Assembly: GCA_027946365.1 (NCBI GenBank)
Contig: JAPEUQ010000012.1
Location: 992,001-1,056,000, forward strand
Direction of reading: 5' to 3'
Length of the DNA: 64,000 bases
Origin: Kalmusia sp. IMI 367209
Lineage: Eukaryota > Ascomycota > Dothideomycetes > Pleosporales > Didymosphaeriaceae
The notes under the pieces were generated by a model. It did not search any database. It was not told the origin of the DNA and saw only the letters and a program-made list of their open reading frames with translations. Shown piece by piece: positions 47,778-59,045 of the stretch. Both the position numbers and the translations under genes were made by a program. The stretch's first letter is position 1. Each line of letters begins with the position of its first letter.

Positions 47778-48725
47778 TCATAGCTTCGCTTTCGCCGACC
47801 CAACACCAGCCTTGACCTGCACCTTGCCAGAGGAGTCTGAATCTACCATGATTACAACGCCTTCCTCTGCCGTTCTACTTGGCTCCAAAACAATCTCCTG
47901 ACAGTCCTCGATACCGACTCCATTTGCAAACTGCACAACTACAAAATCAATCGGCCGTGCGCCAATCACCACCATTGGCGCATGCCATGTCCCCGCACCA
48001 TACGTCACAGCTTGATTCCCCGTCGCAATAAAAGCCCTAATATTCTTCAGATCAGGCAGGCCAGGCCCTTTGGGTCTCGCAGACGGGTGCAAACGCGTGA
48101 ACTGGCTCGGCGGCGGCGCATTCTCATTCGTGAACGGACTTGGTCTCGCTCGCGCGAAGATGTCCTTGATACCGTTCTGCTTTTCTACTTTTGGCGTTGG
48201 GTATGGCGGTGGTCGCCCGGTGCGTAACCGCGACGCACTCGCTGGTAACGTGGGCGCTACGATGACTAGGTATTGTGTGTGCCTCTCATGCCCGTTCAGC
48301 CCTATGGGAATGAATGTCTGCGTCGTAAATGGATGTCTTTCCAATATATGCACATCGAATAGCTCTCTATCTGAGTTTCCGTAATCGTCCTCGTCGAAGT
48401 CTAGATCGCCCCAGCTGCTCGGCATGCTCTGGCTCGGCTCGTGTGGTCGCAGGTCCCGCGGGGCGCAGACAAACATGTTCATTACTGCTTTTGCAGGCTT
48501 TTTGCTAGGCGCGAAACTGTAAAGATTGGACATGTGCGTTACATCGAGTATCTTAAGGGCGGAGCCTTGGTTTGCTGATATGGCAGGCGGGAGTGGACCA
48601 CGCTGTGAGGGTGGAAGAGGAGAGTGCGCGGGGTTCTCGATTACGGTGCCGAATTGGGAGAAGGAGGTCTGAGTGAGGAGTTCGATGGGGATTCGTATTG
48701 ACGGCGCGGGCATTGAGGTAGGCAT
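47778..48725 (-). CDS. DAL3: Ureidoglycolate lyase
   Basis: A single exon with no intron; 315 residues from ATG 48725 (MPTSMPAPSIRIP). The frame is open upstream to 48881, but that leader looks unlike protein and would intrude on the promoter shared with COG5. The enzyme splits ureidoglycolate to glyoxylate and urea, the last step of allantoin use as a nitrogen source. Family marks: LTQTSFSQFGTVIENP, FDVHILERHPFTTQTFIPIG, YLVIVAP, IRAFIATGNQAVTYGAGTWH and HAPMVVIG, ending in VVVQFANG. Budding-yeast Dal3 has 195 residues. The extra length here comes mainly from an Arg/Pro-rich insertion of about 65 residues (encoded near 48060-48260) and an acidic loop (DLDFDEDDYGN). In other fungi such genes respond to nitrogen supply; I see no promoter site to prove it here. 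Confidence 0.9.
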   Translation of the reverse strand: MPTSMPAPSIRIPIELLTQTSFSQFGTVIENPAHSPLPPSQRGPLPPAISANQGSALKILDVTHMSNLYSFAPSKKPAKAVMNMFVCAPRDLRPHEPSQSMPSSWGDLDFDEDDYGNSDRELFDVHILERHPFTTQTFIPIGLNGHERHTQYLVIVAPTLPASASRLRTGRPPPYPTPKVEKQNGIKDIFARARPSPFTNENAPPPSQFTRLHPSARPKGPGLPDLKNIRAFIATGNQAVTYGAGTWHAPMVVIGARPIDFVVVQFANGVGIEDCQEIVLEPSRTAEEGVVIMVDSDSSGKVQVKAGVGSAKAKL

Positions 48726-48916
48726 TTTGGCGGTGGGAAATGCAATTGCTGCCCGGAGGTTGTGTTGATTACGGTCGCGATGCGGGGAATGGAGCTCAAG
48801 CTTCACATGAAAGTCGGCTAGCGGAGCGCTATGGTAGCGATAGACCCTTGCCGTTGCCAAGCTAGGCTGACCAACGACCACACTTTGAGCACCACCGAGT
48901 TGACCAAAGCTTCAAC
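48726..48916. promoter_or_regulatory. Compact bidirectional promoter, DAL3 / COG5
   Basis: Only 191 bp separate the two opposed start codons, so the promoters must overlap. Confidence 0.6.
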
Positions 48917-50264
48917 ATGTCGGACAGCGAGCCGTCATACATCGACTATGAGGAATTTCTCGACCCTGATTTCTCGGCGACGTCGTTCGCAAATACGCTA
49001 GTCCTCTCAACAAACAACCCATCCGACACACCGCTAGACCTATCCACACCCCTCTCGCGTGTGCTGTTCGATGTTCAGGATATCGACACCCAGATCGACA
49101 CCCCTTACAACAAAGACCGCACTCCCACTGTTAGAATATACGAAAGATCATGCGGCATCTAGCGGAAGGATATTGGAGGAAGTGGAGGGGCAGGTCGCGA
49201 GTTTGACCTCTGCGTACAAGACGCTGGAGAAGGAAGTCATTGAGCGATATGAGGTGGCAGAGCAGGTCCGATTGACAGCTGAGCGCTTGGTACAAACAGT
49301 CAAGATGGGAAGGGCAGTCGCGCGATGCCTCATGCTGGGGAGACAGCTAGAAGTCCGCATGAGTGAGATTGGCGGGGTTGGAAGCGCGAAAAAGGAAGAT
49401 CACAGGGCAATGGTCCGGTCGGCGGATACGCTGCTGTCACTGCGCCAAATTTTCGCGGCGACGAAGCTGGGAGAAGAAGGGGAGGGACTGGACAAAGTGA
49501 ACGTTGTCAACGCGCTGAAGAATGAGCTGGTCAACCCGGGCGCGAGGAGTATCACCTCGAGAGCGCAGCAGGTGGTCAAAGAGTTCTCAATGTCCTCATT
49601 GCTCACCTCCGCAGGCCAGTCATCAGCATCGACATTTGCACAGACTGAAGACACGAAGTCGAGGACAACATCCGCTTTGCTCACGCTTTATTTGCTTTCG
49701 CCGACGCCTAGTAGTGCTACATTTGCGGACTTCCAGCCGACTTTGCTACTAAATGCTCTCCAGGAATACCTGCAGACACAACTAAAGTCCTCACTGGCAT
49801 CTCTCGGCCGGTCACTAGCAACCCTACCGACCCTCGACCGAACGCTGCTTGAGATCTCGGCCCGATGTCAAAATATTGTGGCACTCGAAACGTTACTTTC
49901 TACCACGAAACCTCCGGCGCACCCTCTGCTGCACGAAATCAGTCCCACGGATAAGACTGCACCGAACAACTTCTTGCAGCCGCTTCTGCATGCGCTCGAC
50001 ACTTCGTCGCTGCCATCGTACTTTTGGCGGTCTCTAGCATCCAATCTGGCGCCAAGGGTGCAGGATATCATGCACCGCGGCGGGGTATCCGCAAGGACAC
50101 TGCGCTCGAACAAGGACAGGGTTAGAGATGCGATTCGCGAATGTGTTAATCGGGGATCGCAGCTGCCAGGCGCGCTGTCGAACAAGGGTAAGACGGCCAC
50201 GACGGGAAGCTGGGAGCGCGAGGCGGCCGTCATGGTCTCGTCGATCTTGGGCCAGATACGATGA
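48917..50264 (+). CDS. COG5: Conserved oligomeric Golgi complex subunit 5 (one frame break)
   Basis: The gene has no intron. It encodes a subunit of the COG tether that guides retrograde vesicles within the Golgi. The N-terminus MSDSEPSYIDYEEFLDPDFS and LSTPLSRVLFDVQDIDTQID is in one frame; the continuation LTTKTALPLLEYTKDHAASS onward is in the next. They meet at CCCC, 49101-49104, where one C too many shifts the frame; as written the first frame ends after 81 codons. With one C fewer the gene gives 448 residues. Heptad-like helices follow (LEEVEGQVASLTSAYKTLEKEV), as in COG subunits, then a helical C-terminal body ending in SILGQIR. No GT-AG intron of workable length can explain the shift. 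It is most likely a sequence error. Confidence 0.88.
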
Positions 50265-51474
50265 GGTGCCATGGTTCTCCGAGCTAGACGAGCAGCCAAG
50301 GTTGGTCGTTGGGGCTATGCTCCCGTGGATCTTGTGGCGAACTAGGTGAGCGGTTGTGGAGTTTACGCGGGAACGAGCACCCTAAGACGGTCCATCAAAT
50401 GTAGCACACCAGCTCATATTCATTGGCAAGTTCTCGAAAATGCCGGGTTGAAAATGCTGGCAACAGGCCCGCTGTAACGCGGACTTCTGTCGATGTTCCT
50501 TTAATAGAACAAAACATTGCAATGCGGGGAGCATGCGAAAGTCAAACGACGGAGAAACAGAAAAATAATTATCCTGGGGCACGGTTCATGCACTGCATGT
50601 TCGGCGTAGGCAGCATCCCGCGTCCCGAAGTCGTCTCTCAGCATCAATGTGCAACAGAAGCGGCGTGATGTTCCTCTCAGTGGGGGTCGTGCCTGATTTT
50701 GACGGCAATAATGTAAATGTGAGCGGAGCGACAGATAAGTAGCTCCCTGGCGCTGCGTCGAGGACGCCGGCTCGCGAAACTCGAAACAAGGCCAGTGTCA
50801 TTCTGGGTCAAGATCCGGTTGCAGTGGGCTTCGTGGCCTTCCTACGCCGCTGCGGGGATCTGAGCGTTGCCTTCTTATGCCTTCGCGGACGGCGTTTGGC
50901 TCGTTTGAACCGTGTCTGTCAGAGCTGAACACGGGCGGCAACAGGGCTCTAGGGCTGGATGCGCCATTCACTGGACCAGGGTCTGTGAAGGGCTAGCGCA
51001 TCCATTGGCCAGCCGAGGAGCACCAACGATCTTTCGACCCTGCACGTCTCTCGCCCTCCACTCAACCCACTCCACCTCGAACGCGGGTTTGCGCTCTCGC
51101 CCTCTTCCTCCTCTTCACCCTCTCTTCGTTTCCTTCGCTGTACTTGGGTATTTTTCCATCCTCTCTTCTTACCGCCGTCTATGCTTGTGCGTTTCCGCTA
51201 GCTCTCGCACTCTCGCATATATCGCCTGCATCTGCCTGCGCGCCAACTCGTCCCCTGATCCCCTCGCAATCGAGCTCCTTTGAGGCCAGCGGGACTGCAG
51301 GAGACTCGATCGCAGCTACATACAGACAAGAAGATCGTTCGATCGACCCATTTACTGTGCGTCGGGCCCGGCCCTTCCGCCCTCGACCATCCTGAGACAC
51401 TGGCCACTGACTACCTTCTCAGAATCTAAATTTCGGCCACGCAAGCCTAACAAGAGAGTTTCCACACCGAAACC
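50265..51474. promoter_or_regulatory. Upstream region and CT-rich leader of VTS1
   Basis: 1.21 kb between COG5 and VTS1, both rightward. From about 51040 to 51260 the sequence is strongly C/T-rich (a run of CCTCTTCCTCC type), which suggests a long leader. Short frames without domains. Confidence 0.5.
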
Positions 51475-53390
51475 ATGTCCAACATCGCCGGCAACAGGAA
51501 CAGCACCCCCGAGGGCTCCAGCTCGCTGCGCCCACCCAACTCGCGCAACACCATCGGCTCCACTCACCATCTGCGCGCTTCCGCCGACATGGGCGGCTTC
51601 TCCTCCCCGCTCGCCAACCGTGGCATTCGCCCGGCTTCTGAGGTCTACTTTGGCCGCCAGAACACCAACTCGGGCAATCCAGACGAAATGGAGCGCGCCG
51701 CTCAGCAGTGGCTCGCAGACATCGACCAGTACGAAACGACGCTGGAGGAAATGGCTACCGCTACGCTTGACCAGGACTTCAAGGACGAGCTCAGCGCTAT
51801 CGAGCAGTGGTTCCGCGTCCTGAGCGAGGCAGAGCGGACCGCAGCTCTTTACGCATTGCTCCAGCAAACCACCCAGGTGCAGATTAGGTTCTTCATTCAG
51901 GTGCTGCAGCAAATGTCCAAGAGCCTCCCCATGTCCAGCGTGTTGTCTCCCGCCAACTTTGGAGAGAAGGGTGAGTAAAATCAAAGCTTCACTGCATCTC
52001 AAAGCCTAACGTTCGCTAGATCCCATGACACAGAAGCTTAGCGACGCCATGAGCAAGCTGAGCGCCAACGAGAACCGCAACTCGATCGGCCTCGGCCGCC
52101 CCCCGCCATCCCCCGGTGCGAAGCGTAACTCTGGCCTGGACCAAACCACCATCAGCCGCATGTTCCCTGATGCTGCTGCTGCCATTGCGAAGCAAAAGGC
52201 AGAGTTCACCGATATCACTGGCATGGCCCCCGCTTCGAACCGCAATAGCACCGTAGGTGGCTCTCTAGGGGCCCCAACTATATCCGCTCCCGAAGAGAAA
52301 AAGGAAAATACAGTGCCACCGTCGCCATGGGGTGATGGTCAGCGCCCCAAGTCTTCGGGGCAGCTGCAGCAGCACCAGGCGATGGGCCAGTTCACAGCGC
52401 CACCTCCATCGGCAGGCCTACGATCTCCCCGCCTCCCACTCTCCGGTGACGGTGGAAATGTACAAACTACTACACTTAACGCACCAAGCCAAGATGGGGG
52501 TGCTATGCCTATGCTTTCGCCATCTTATGCAGCCGGTGGAAGCTGGGCATCGCAGCTGAGCACCCCTATGGTGGGCAACTTTGGACAGTCTCAGACCCAG
52601 GCTGATATGGTCGCCAATGCGACTGCCATGAAGCTTGCTGCCCTGTCCACTGTTAATAACCGTATTCAACTCGACGACGTCCGCAAGTACCGCCGTGCCC
52701 GATCCACCGAGGGTCAAGGATCTGGAAATGGTCCCTTGTCTCCCGGTCTTCCTGGTGGGAACAGTTTTGTTATGACAAATGAGCTCGGTCAGCTCCTGAC
52801 GCCGCAACAAGCGGCCGCTTTGCAGGCTCAACAGCTCGCTGCAATGCAAGGTCGTCGCTCTCGTCCTACCTCTCCAGGTATTGCTATGCAGGGTGCGGGT
52901 ATGGGTGCTGCGAACTTCCTCTCCCCACAAGCTAATGGTTTTCTTACTGCTGATTATGGAAGCTCGCCCCTCGGCAATAACGGTATGGGTGCACTGAACC
53001 TAGGTCAATTCGGCATTGGTCTAGGCGACGGCCACGGCGGCTATATCTCCGACCATTCCGAAATGAATCGTGGCAGATCCCCACGAGGACGCCGCGGCAG
53101 CTCGAAGCCTCCAGAGGACCCTACTGACCCGAGTCTTCTTCAAGACATCCCAAGCTGGCTTAGGAGTCTTCGTCTCCACAAGTACACCGACAATCTCAAG
53201 GATCTGAAGTGGCAAGAGCTCGTTGAGCTTGATGATGAGGGTTTGGAAAAGCGTGGAGTCAATGCGCTAGGTGCTCGCAGGAAGATGTTGAAGGTAAGAG
53301 CATATCCAGTCTTTCAGCACATGTGTATCTAACATATGTCAGGTCTTCGAACAGGTCAAAGAGGCGAAGGATCAGGGCAGGCTCCGCTAA
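51475..53390 (+). CDS. VTS1: SAM-domain RNA-binding protein Vts1 (Smaug family)
   Basis: Three exons, 51475-51970, 52020-53293 and 53343-53390, with 49-bp introns; 605 residues. The protein binds stem-loops (Smaug recognition elements) in mRNA and recruits deadenylation and decay factors in the cytoplasm. After a low-complexity start comes a conserved helical region ([22 protein letters not shown] ... [19 protein letters not shown], about 75-150). A long disordered Ser/Pro/Gln/Gly stretch follows, with many SP sites ([30 protein letters not shown]). The SAM domain (about 538-596) begins [20 protein letters not shown] and holds the RNA-contacting [13 protein letters not shown] segment. The last intron lies inside the SAM domain and the final 15 residues complete its last helix. 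Confidence 0.95.
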
Positions 53391-54010
53391 ACGTGCATCA
53401 ACCGACCAACCATCTCGTACATTGTCTTTAGGCTCGCAGGAGGGCAAAAATTGTTCGCGTGCAAACATAGATTTACGACCTACGGATGACTACGGCTGCT
53501 AGCCAGCTCACAGACCATCCACCACATATTTCCCAGCCTGTTATACAATACTGAATGAGTCTGGGTGCGCATGTGAACGCTGTAGTTCGCTTTATGCATA
53601 TACGGCCCATTTGGATGTGCTGCATGGATGGGGTGTTTCAATCAAATATATACCTTTGGCATCTTGGGTCGTTCTGTTGTTTCTCCTTTTTGTGGGGAGT
53701 CTGTACGTAGATTGGAGGTCGATGAGAATAATGATGAGACTTTTACATTTCATCCTGTCCTTTTCCAATGTCTCGATTGAAGTATAAATCATCAAGTTTA
53801 ACATGAGGTTATTTATGCTGATATTGTATGGAGGACAGAAGAAGGCGAGCCCACGTGAAGGTGTAGGGGCACTAAACCCGAAGCGATTCTGTTGTGTAGT
53901 ACGAGGAGCTGCTGTTGCGTTGCGCTGCGCTCTGTTCCTCCTACAACTTCTTAGCGATCGTTATTAAACCAGTTCCACGAGCAGTTGAATTTCTAGTGCT
54001 GTCCTTCATC
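53391..54010. other. Intergenic region between VTS1 and the F-box gene
   Basis: 620 bp holding the VTS1 3' region and upstream DNA of the F-box gene. Nothing else seen. Confidence 0.45.
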
Positions 54011-54633
54011 ATGACTGGGTTGTTAAATCTATCAAATGAGCTTGTTGATGAGATAGCGCTGCAGCTGCTTCCTGGAACGATTGAAGCTTTCGCACTCTCG
54101 TGCAAGACGATTTATGCTGTACGTAAAGCGAAAGGGGCATTACATACTGCTATTTATTCTATCCATACTCCAGAGCCTAGGCTATCCCAATGAGATGTAC
54201 TGACTAGAGCGTAACACAGAAATGCAAGCATGCAATCAACAAGCACAACGATTATCGCGCAAAGTGCAGCACCTGGAAAAACCACGGTCCGCGAAGAGAT
54301 GACGTCTTCTACTTCTTGTATGAGATCGCAAGGGACCCGCTAGTCGTCCAGTACGTGGACACTCTGAGCTTCTGGGACCGGCGGCCATTTCAGGAAATCA
54401 AGAAAGCCAGAAGTGAGCTCGGAACTCCATACGAGGAATGGATAGAAGACAATAAGATATCCAAAGTCAGGCGGATGATAGAGGAGATCCTAGGCGCATA
54501 CTTGGAAGCGTTGGATATCAGCACGCAAGAATGGCTTGACCAAATCGAAACTCGATTCTTACAAATTAGTAGATTAGGGTGGAAAATTATGGGGTATATC
54601 AGGCCATACATCTTTGTAGCAAGACTTCCTTGA
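54011..54633 (+). pseudogene. F-box protein gene, probably truncated
   Basis: Exon 1 (54011-54118) encodes an F-box start (LLNLSNELVDEIALQLL ... FALSCKTIYA). A 101-bp intron (54119-54219; GTACGT donor, TACTGACT branch site, CACAG acceptor) joins exon 2 (54220-54633), which reads KCKHAINKHNDYR ... YEIARDPLVVQYVDTLSFW. This order, an F-box followed by a KHNDYR-type helix, is that of a large family of fungal F-box proteins which recruit SCF ubiquitin-ligase substrates. As written the protein has only 173 residues, while relatives commonly reach 350-450. After the stop, coding-like stretches continue in other frames to about 55050 (for instance YELGFLAMGQSHGGS). I could not join them by a plausible intron. 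The gene is either decayed, broken by an indel like others here, or carries an intron I missed. Confidence 0.55.
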
Positions 54634-55454
54634 ATTTTTGGCGCTTGATTCGTGTGGCCTGGGGTAACTCGCTGGAGTATACAGAGACCAATAATTCAGT
54701 GCTGTTTCCATTGTCGGGACCTGCCCGCTGTATTGCTAGGCTCGCCGTGCAAATGTATCGTTCTACCATACGAGCTGGGTTTCCTTGCTATGGGACAGTC
54801 CCATGGGGGCAGCGACGTGATGTTCAGTAGCCAAAGCTTAACAAAATTCGACACGCCTGTTACTCTGTGCGCGCACGAGATACTGCGTTCTCTTTATCAA
54901 TGTCTACGGCGAATGAGCCAAAACAAGGACCAGAACGTTTTAGTGCGATGCAGGTACGTGGTCGCCAATGTGGTGAAAGCGCGCGCTAACGGTGAACGCC
55001 ATCCAATCATCCCGTTCCCCACCCCAACTTCGAAACAAGCAGCTAGCCCATAGAGCCTCACTACCACACGAATTCACCACGCTATTACATCCCATACTCT
55101 CATCCTAGTTGTCTACTTGTCACTATTGAGGTTCTTGGCTTCTCAACCCCGTTTCACCGTTTCATCATTACCGCCCGTTGCTTCACGCGCAGAACATGGT
55201 GGCGCGCGAAGAAACGCGTCCCCACAATGTTTCAATAGTCCAAGTCACAATGGAATAAATCACTCGTCTACCCCTTCACAATGGAAGGGAGCCCACACTC
55301 TTTATTTATTCTTGTCAGTTACAATGTGCATAGTTTTGTGAAGCTGTCGCTCTCTATTCACTTTTAAAATCTTTCTCTTCTTTTCCTGAGCAGGCTCTTC
55401 TTCTTGCAGAACAATCCTTTTAAATTTCAACGAACATATACCACGATATCAAGC
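54634..55454. other. Possible decayed F-box 3' part and GH16 promoter
   Basis: The first 400 bp hold frames that may be remains of the F-box gene. The rest (about 55060-55454) should be promoter and leader of the GH16 gene; it has a TTTATTTATT run near 55300. Confidence 0.4.
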
Positions 55455-56615
55455 ATGCGCCACTCACCACTCTTTATCCCGGCGCTGGCCGCTGCCACTC
55501 TAACGTCTACTGCTACCGCGCAAGGTAACGGTGCTTACACGCTTAAAGACGACCTCTCGTATAAGAACTTTTTTCAGAACTTCAACTTCTTTTCTGGGCC
55601 AGACCCTACACAAGGATTCGTGCAATATCAGACTCAGGAGGCAGCGATTCAAAACGAGTACGTCGGGTACTTTGATGATACGCAGAGTGTATATCTAGGC
55701 GTAGATTATAAAGAGAAGGATCCGAATGGGAGGAAATCTGTGCGGGTGGAGAGCACGAAGAGTTGGAACCAAGGGCTGCTGGTCGCTGATATTCGACACA
55801 TGCCGGATAGTACCTGCGGTTCCTGGCCGGCCTATTGGCTGCTTGGTCAACAACAAGTGGGCACAGACGACTGGCCTAAGGGTGGCGAGATCGATTTGCT
55901 TGAGGGCGTCAACCTTGACTCAGCTGCCGCTGTCACACTGCATACCTCTGAAGGTTGTGCGGTTGACAATGCCACCTCAAGTATCCAAGGCCGGTCCGAA
56001 AATTCAATGGCTTATTTGGGCAGTATGGCCACAGACAACTGCGACGTTGCTGCCGCCGATCAAGACAAAAATGTAGGCTGCTCGATCAAAGCTCCGCAAC
56101 CTACCTCCAAAAATGGCATGGCTACCTACGGCACCGACTTCAATAACGCTGGAGGCGGCGTCTACGCCATGGAATGGACTTCCGAGTTCATCTCAGTCTG
56201 GTTCTTCCCCCGTAACAGCAGCACCTTCACTTCCCAATCCTCCACGTTCTCTGCCGCTGCCTCCAAGAGCGCGAACTCTTCGACTACACAGACCCTCGAT
56301 CCTTCTACATGGGGCACCCCCCTCGCCAAATTCCAGGGCCAGGGCTGCGACTTCACTGAGCGATTCAAGAACATGCGTATCATTTTCGACACCACGTTCT
56401 GCGGCGAGTGGGCCGGAAAGGTCTGGGACGACAAGTGTGCGGCCAAGACGGGTACGAGCACTTGCCAGGAGTATGTCCAGAATAACCCAGAAGTGTTTGC
56501 GGATGCGTACTGGGAGATTGCGGGGTTGAAGTGGTTTGAGAAGGAAGGTGCTGCGGGTACGCAGAAGCGGGCTTTTGGGAATGTCAAACAGCCGGGCCGA
56601 GCTTTCCGCTGGTAG
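55455..56615 (+). CDS. Secreted GH16 endo-1,3(4)-beta-glucanase
   Basis: Single exon. The frame opens at 55404, but the ATG at 55455 begins a clean signal peptide (MRHSPLFIPALAAATLTSTATA), so I take that as start; 386 residues. It belongs to the GH16 family that cuts mixed or beta-1,3-glucans with retention. The catalytic ExDxxE motif is complete in GGEIDLLEGVN (E145 nucleophile, D147, E150 acid/base), preceded by WPAYWLLG, the usual active-site wall. Further family stretches are GVYAMEWTSEFISVWFFPR and MRIIFDTTFCGEWAG. A Ser/Ala/Thr-rich loop interrupts the C-terminal half. There is no GPI or membrane tail, so the enzyme is probably released, acting on the fungus's own wall or on plant or other glucans. 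Paired cysteines fit an extracellular protein. Confidence 0.92.
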   Translation: MRHSPLFIPALAAATLTSTATAQGNGAYTLKDDLSYKNFFQNFNFFSGPDPTQGFVQYQTQEAAIQNEYVGYFDDTQSVYLGVDYKEKDPNGRKSVRVESTKSWNQGLLVADIRHMPDSTCGSWPAYWLLGQQQVGTDDWPKGGEIDLLEGVNLDSAAAVTLHTSEGCAVDNATSSIQGRSENSMAYLGSMATDNCDVAAADQDKNVGCSIKAPQPTSKNGMATYGTDFNNAGGGVYAMEWTSEFISVWFFPRNSSTFTSQSSTFSAAASKSANSSTTQTLDPSTWGTPLAKFQGQGCDFTERFKNMRIIFDTTFCGEWAGKVWDDKCAAKTGTSTCQEYVQNNPEVFADAYWEIAGLKWFEKEGAAGTQKRAFGNVKQPGRAFRW

Positions 56616-57206
56616 GAGAGTTGGTCGGTGGGTTGAAGTTGTGGGAAGAAGGGTTGGAAACTTCGTATCTCCTTTTTGTGTTCTAATATTATACCCCGTA
56701 AGCGTAGTCTAGCGTCCAGCATTTTGAGTCGTTCTATTACATTAAATATACGTACATTTTGAATATTGAGCATTATATGGGACATATGAAGAGTCATGTG
56801 ATGGAATACCGTACTTGTAAACGACCTAATATGAAGTTCCGCTCTAATAGCAAAGTTGTTATAGGGTGATTGCATCGTAGCCTGCGGAAGCTACCTTGGA
56901 ATGAAGAGGCCGTTTTACCGTGATCACATATCCTAATCTACTCATCTGGATCTTGAAAAGCGTCTGTAGATGTGGAAAAAAGAACGATCCTAGTAAGTGT
57001 GAAGAAGGAGAAGGGCGAAAGGCAATACCTGATTGGTGCGAGCATTGCATCAAGTCACCGCGTTTCTACATAAATCAAGTTAGGGTTAAGGAATTCACTC
57101 GATAAGGCTCTATCCTACGACTAGACCTGTGTGGACGGGACCAACACCTTATCACATTAACACTGCCTTGAAGGGCCAAGCCGCATGATACGTTCTTGGG
57201 GGCAGA
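56616..57206. other. Convergent intergenic region
   Basis: 591 bp between the 3' ends of the GH16 gene (+) and the Zn2Cys6 gene (-); AT-rich around 56690-56830. No gene seen. Confidence 0.45.
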
Positions 57207-59045
57207 CTATGACACATATCTGCGTGGTCTTATGGCTTGCACCTTCGAATTACCATAATAGCAGATACTATTACGTGTAGTTTCCACCATACGTTCATCA
57301 AAACTTGCGTAATTTTCTTCGTTAGTGCGCACAGCCAACAACGGAACCCATACCCTCTCCCAATCCGAACCCTGAATTGCCTTCTTATACTCCATCATGA
57401 CACCCTCCGTCATATCATCGTCTAGTGCCACCTTGATCTCTCTCAATCTTCTTTCGAGCGGTAGAATAGACCCGTTTAATTCATCGAAGCCTGGTAACAC
57501 ATCCAATGGAAGCTCGTTTGATTTTTCATCGTGAAACAAGCCCTTATCCTCGATCTCCATCACCTTCCTCATGATCCTACTCGCGATCCTACAGTCCCAA
57601 ATTCCCTCCCTATGCAACGTGCTCTCGAGCAACCTCACAGCATGCAGTCGTATTCTCCGTACCCTACACTTTATGGCGGTATAATACAACGGTGGGATCC
57701 ACCCCGAAGTCTATTGTTGAGTGCGACATGTCCAAGCGTGTATTAATGCTGACTTTGGGAGGCGGTCGCGACTTCCAGAGATGGATGGAGTTGGACAGAA
57801 TGGTGAGGAAGCGCGCCGTGTGGGCGTCATAAGCGAGTTCGGTGGAAAGTGCCGTGGAGGAAAGTATGCTGGCAAGGGTGTGGAAGTTCATGAGCATGGC
57901 GTTGATGAACAGTGTGGGCTCTTGAGGATCGAGATGGAGTTTTGAGGATTTATAGGTTGTGAGCCAGTGGGCGAGGGAGGTCTGGATATGCTGTTGGAGC
58001 GGAATAAGAGGGATATCATAACATGTAGGGTTTAGGGGGTTTGAAGAGTCTGAAGATCTCGGATAGCGGGCTTTCCCTGTAAGGGCCAATATCTTGTATA
58101 GGATGCGTTCCAGTTCGGTCCAAGCTTCTTTAAGAGTGCGAAAGCTCGTCGGAGGGACCAACGGCGCACATGGCTGTAAAATTAGGATTGGATGGCGATG
58201 CGTTCGGTGGAAAAGCTCAGCCTGGACGTGGAGGCGTTGAAACGTCTCCAGTATCCATTGGTCGGTCGCATCTGCGGCTGTTCTCAGAAGGACAACGCCC
58301 TCGTATGCTACTCCATACGACTCTTGCAGGACTAGCAATCCATTCTTTAGATGTATCTGTGCGGTCTTGAAATTCCCCCTCAGGAACTCCAAGCATGTAA
58401 AGATTACACATGCAATGAGGGCTACGCGAGTGGATGCCAGATCTTTGGTAGCAAGATGCGGTTGGAGATGGTGGATGGCTTTGCTGTAATTTCGAAGCAT
58501 GAACTTCTCTTGATCATGTGAGCGTTGCAAGCTGTTTTCACTGTTTTCACTGTCTTCGCCCGCTTGGGATGTCTTATGGGCAGAGCTCAAGGTGAGAGTC
58601 GCGTGGAAGACAGCTGGTTCAGTCACGCTTACTTGTTGCAACAGCGTGTTCCAGAAATTCTGTGCAAACAGTCCTGGAATCTTCGGGACTGTTCTCATGT
58701 GGAACCAGTTCATGTAGCTCTCCTCGTCGGGAGTGTAACATGGTGTAGGGATGCGAACCTGCAAACTTGGCTGCGATTGGGGAGGCGATACTGAGTCGCT
58801 CTTCCCGTTTCGTTCGGTATATCCATTGCCGCCACCTCCCCAGATTCCATAGCCATCGCATACTCTGCCGGTAGAGACACATCTATGACATGCAGGCTTG
58901 CCTTCGTCACATTTCACCTTCCTTACTCTACATTGGGTGAGTCTCGCTTATGCGCGTCCGCCTGCAGGAGAACTTACTTGCAGGTTAAGCACCCAGTCTT
59001 GCATGTGGTCCTCCGCCGCTTGAGAGTATTGGGATTGCCTGCCAT
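57207..59045 (-). CDS. Zn2Cys6 transcription factor (one frame break)
   Basis: Exon 1 (59045-58978) and exon 2 (58927-57207) on the minus strand are split by a 50-bp intron that interrupts the zinc cluster. Joined, the cluster is complete: C19, C22, C29, C36, C39 and C46 (GCLTCKVRKVKCDEGKPACH), preceded by a basic KRRRTT. The remainder is a fungal-specific regulator domain with helices such as FLRGNFKTAQIHLKNGLLVL. At 57702-57705 a CCCC (GGGG on the coding strand) shifts the frame: upstream reads STIDFG, downstream reads PLYYTAIKCRVRRIRLHAV, and one G fewer joins them as DFGWIPPLYYTAIKC, typical of the family. As written the protein is cut at about 435 residues; corrected it has 595. It is divergent to the aldo-keto reductase gene. 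The target genes are unknown. Confidence 0.88.
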
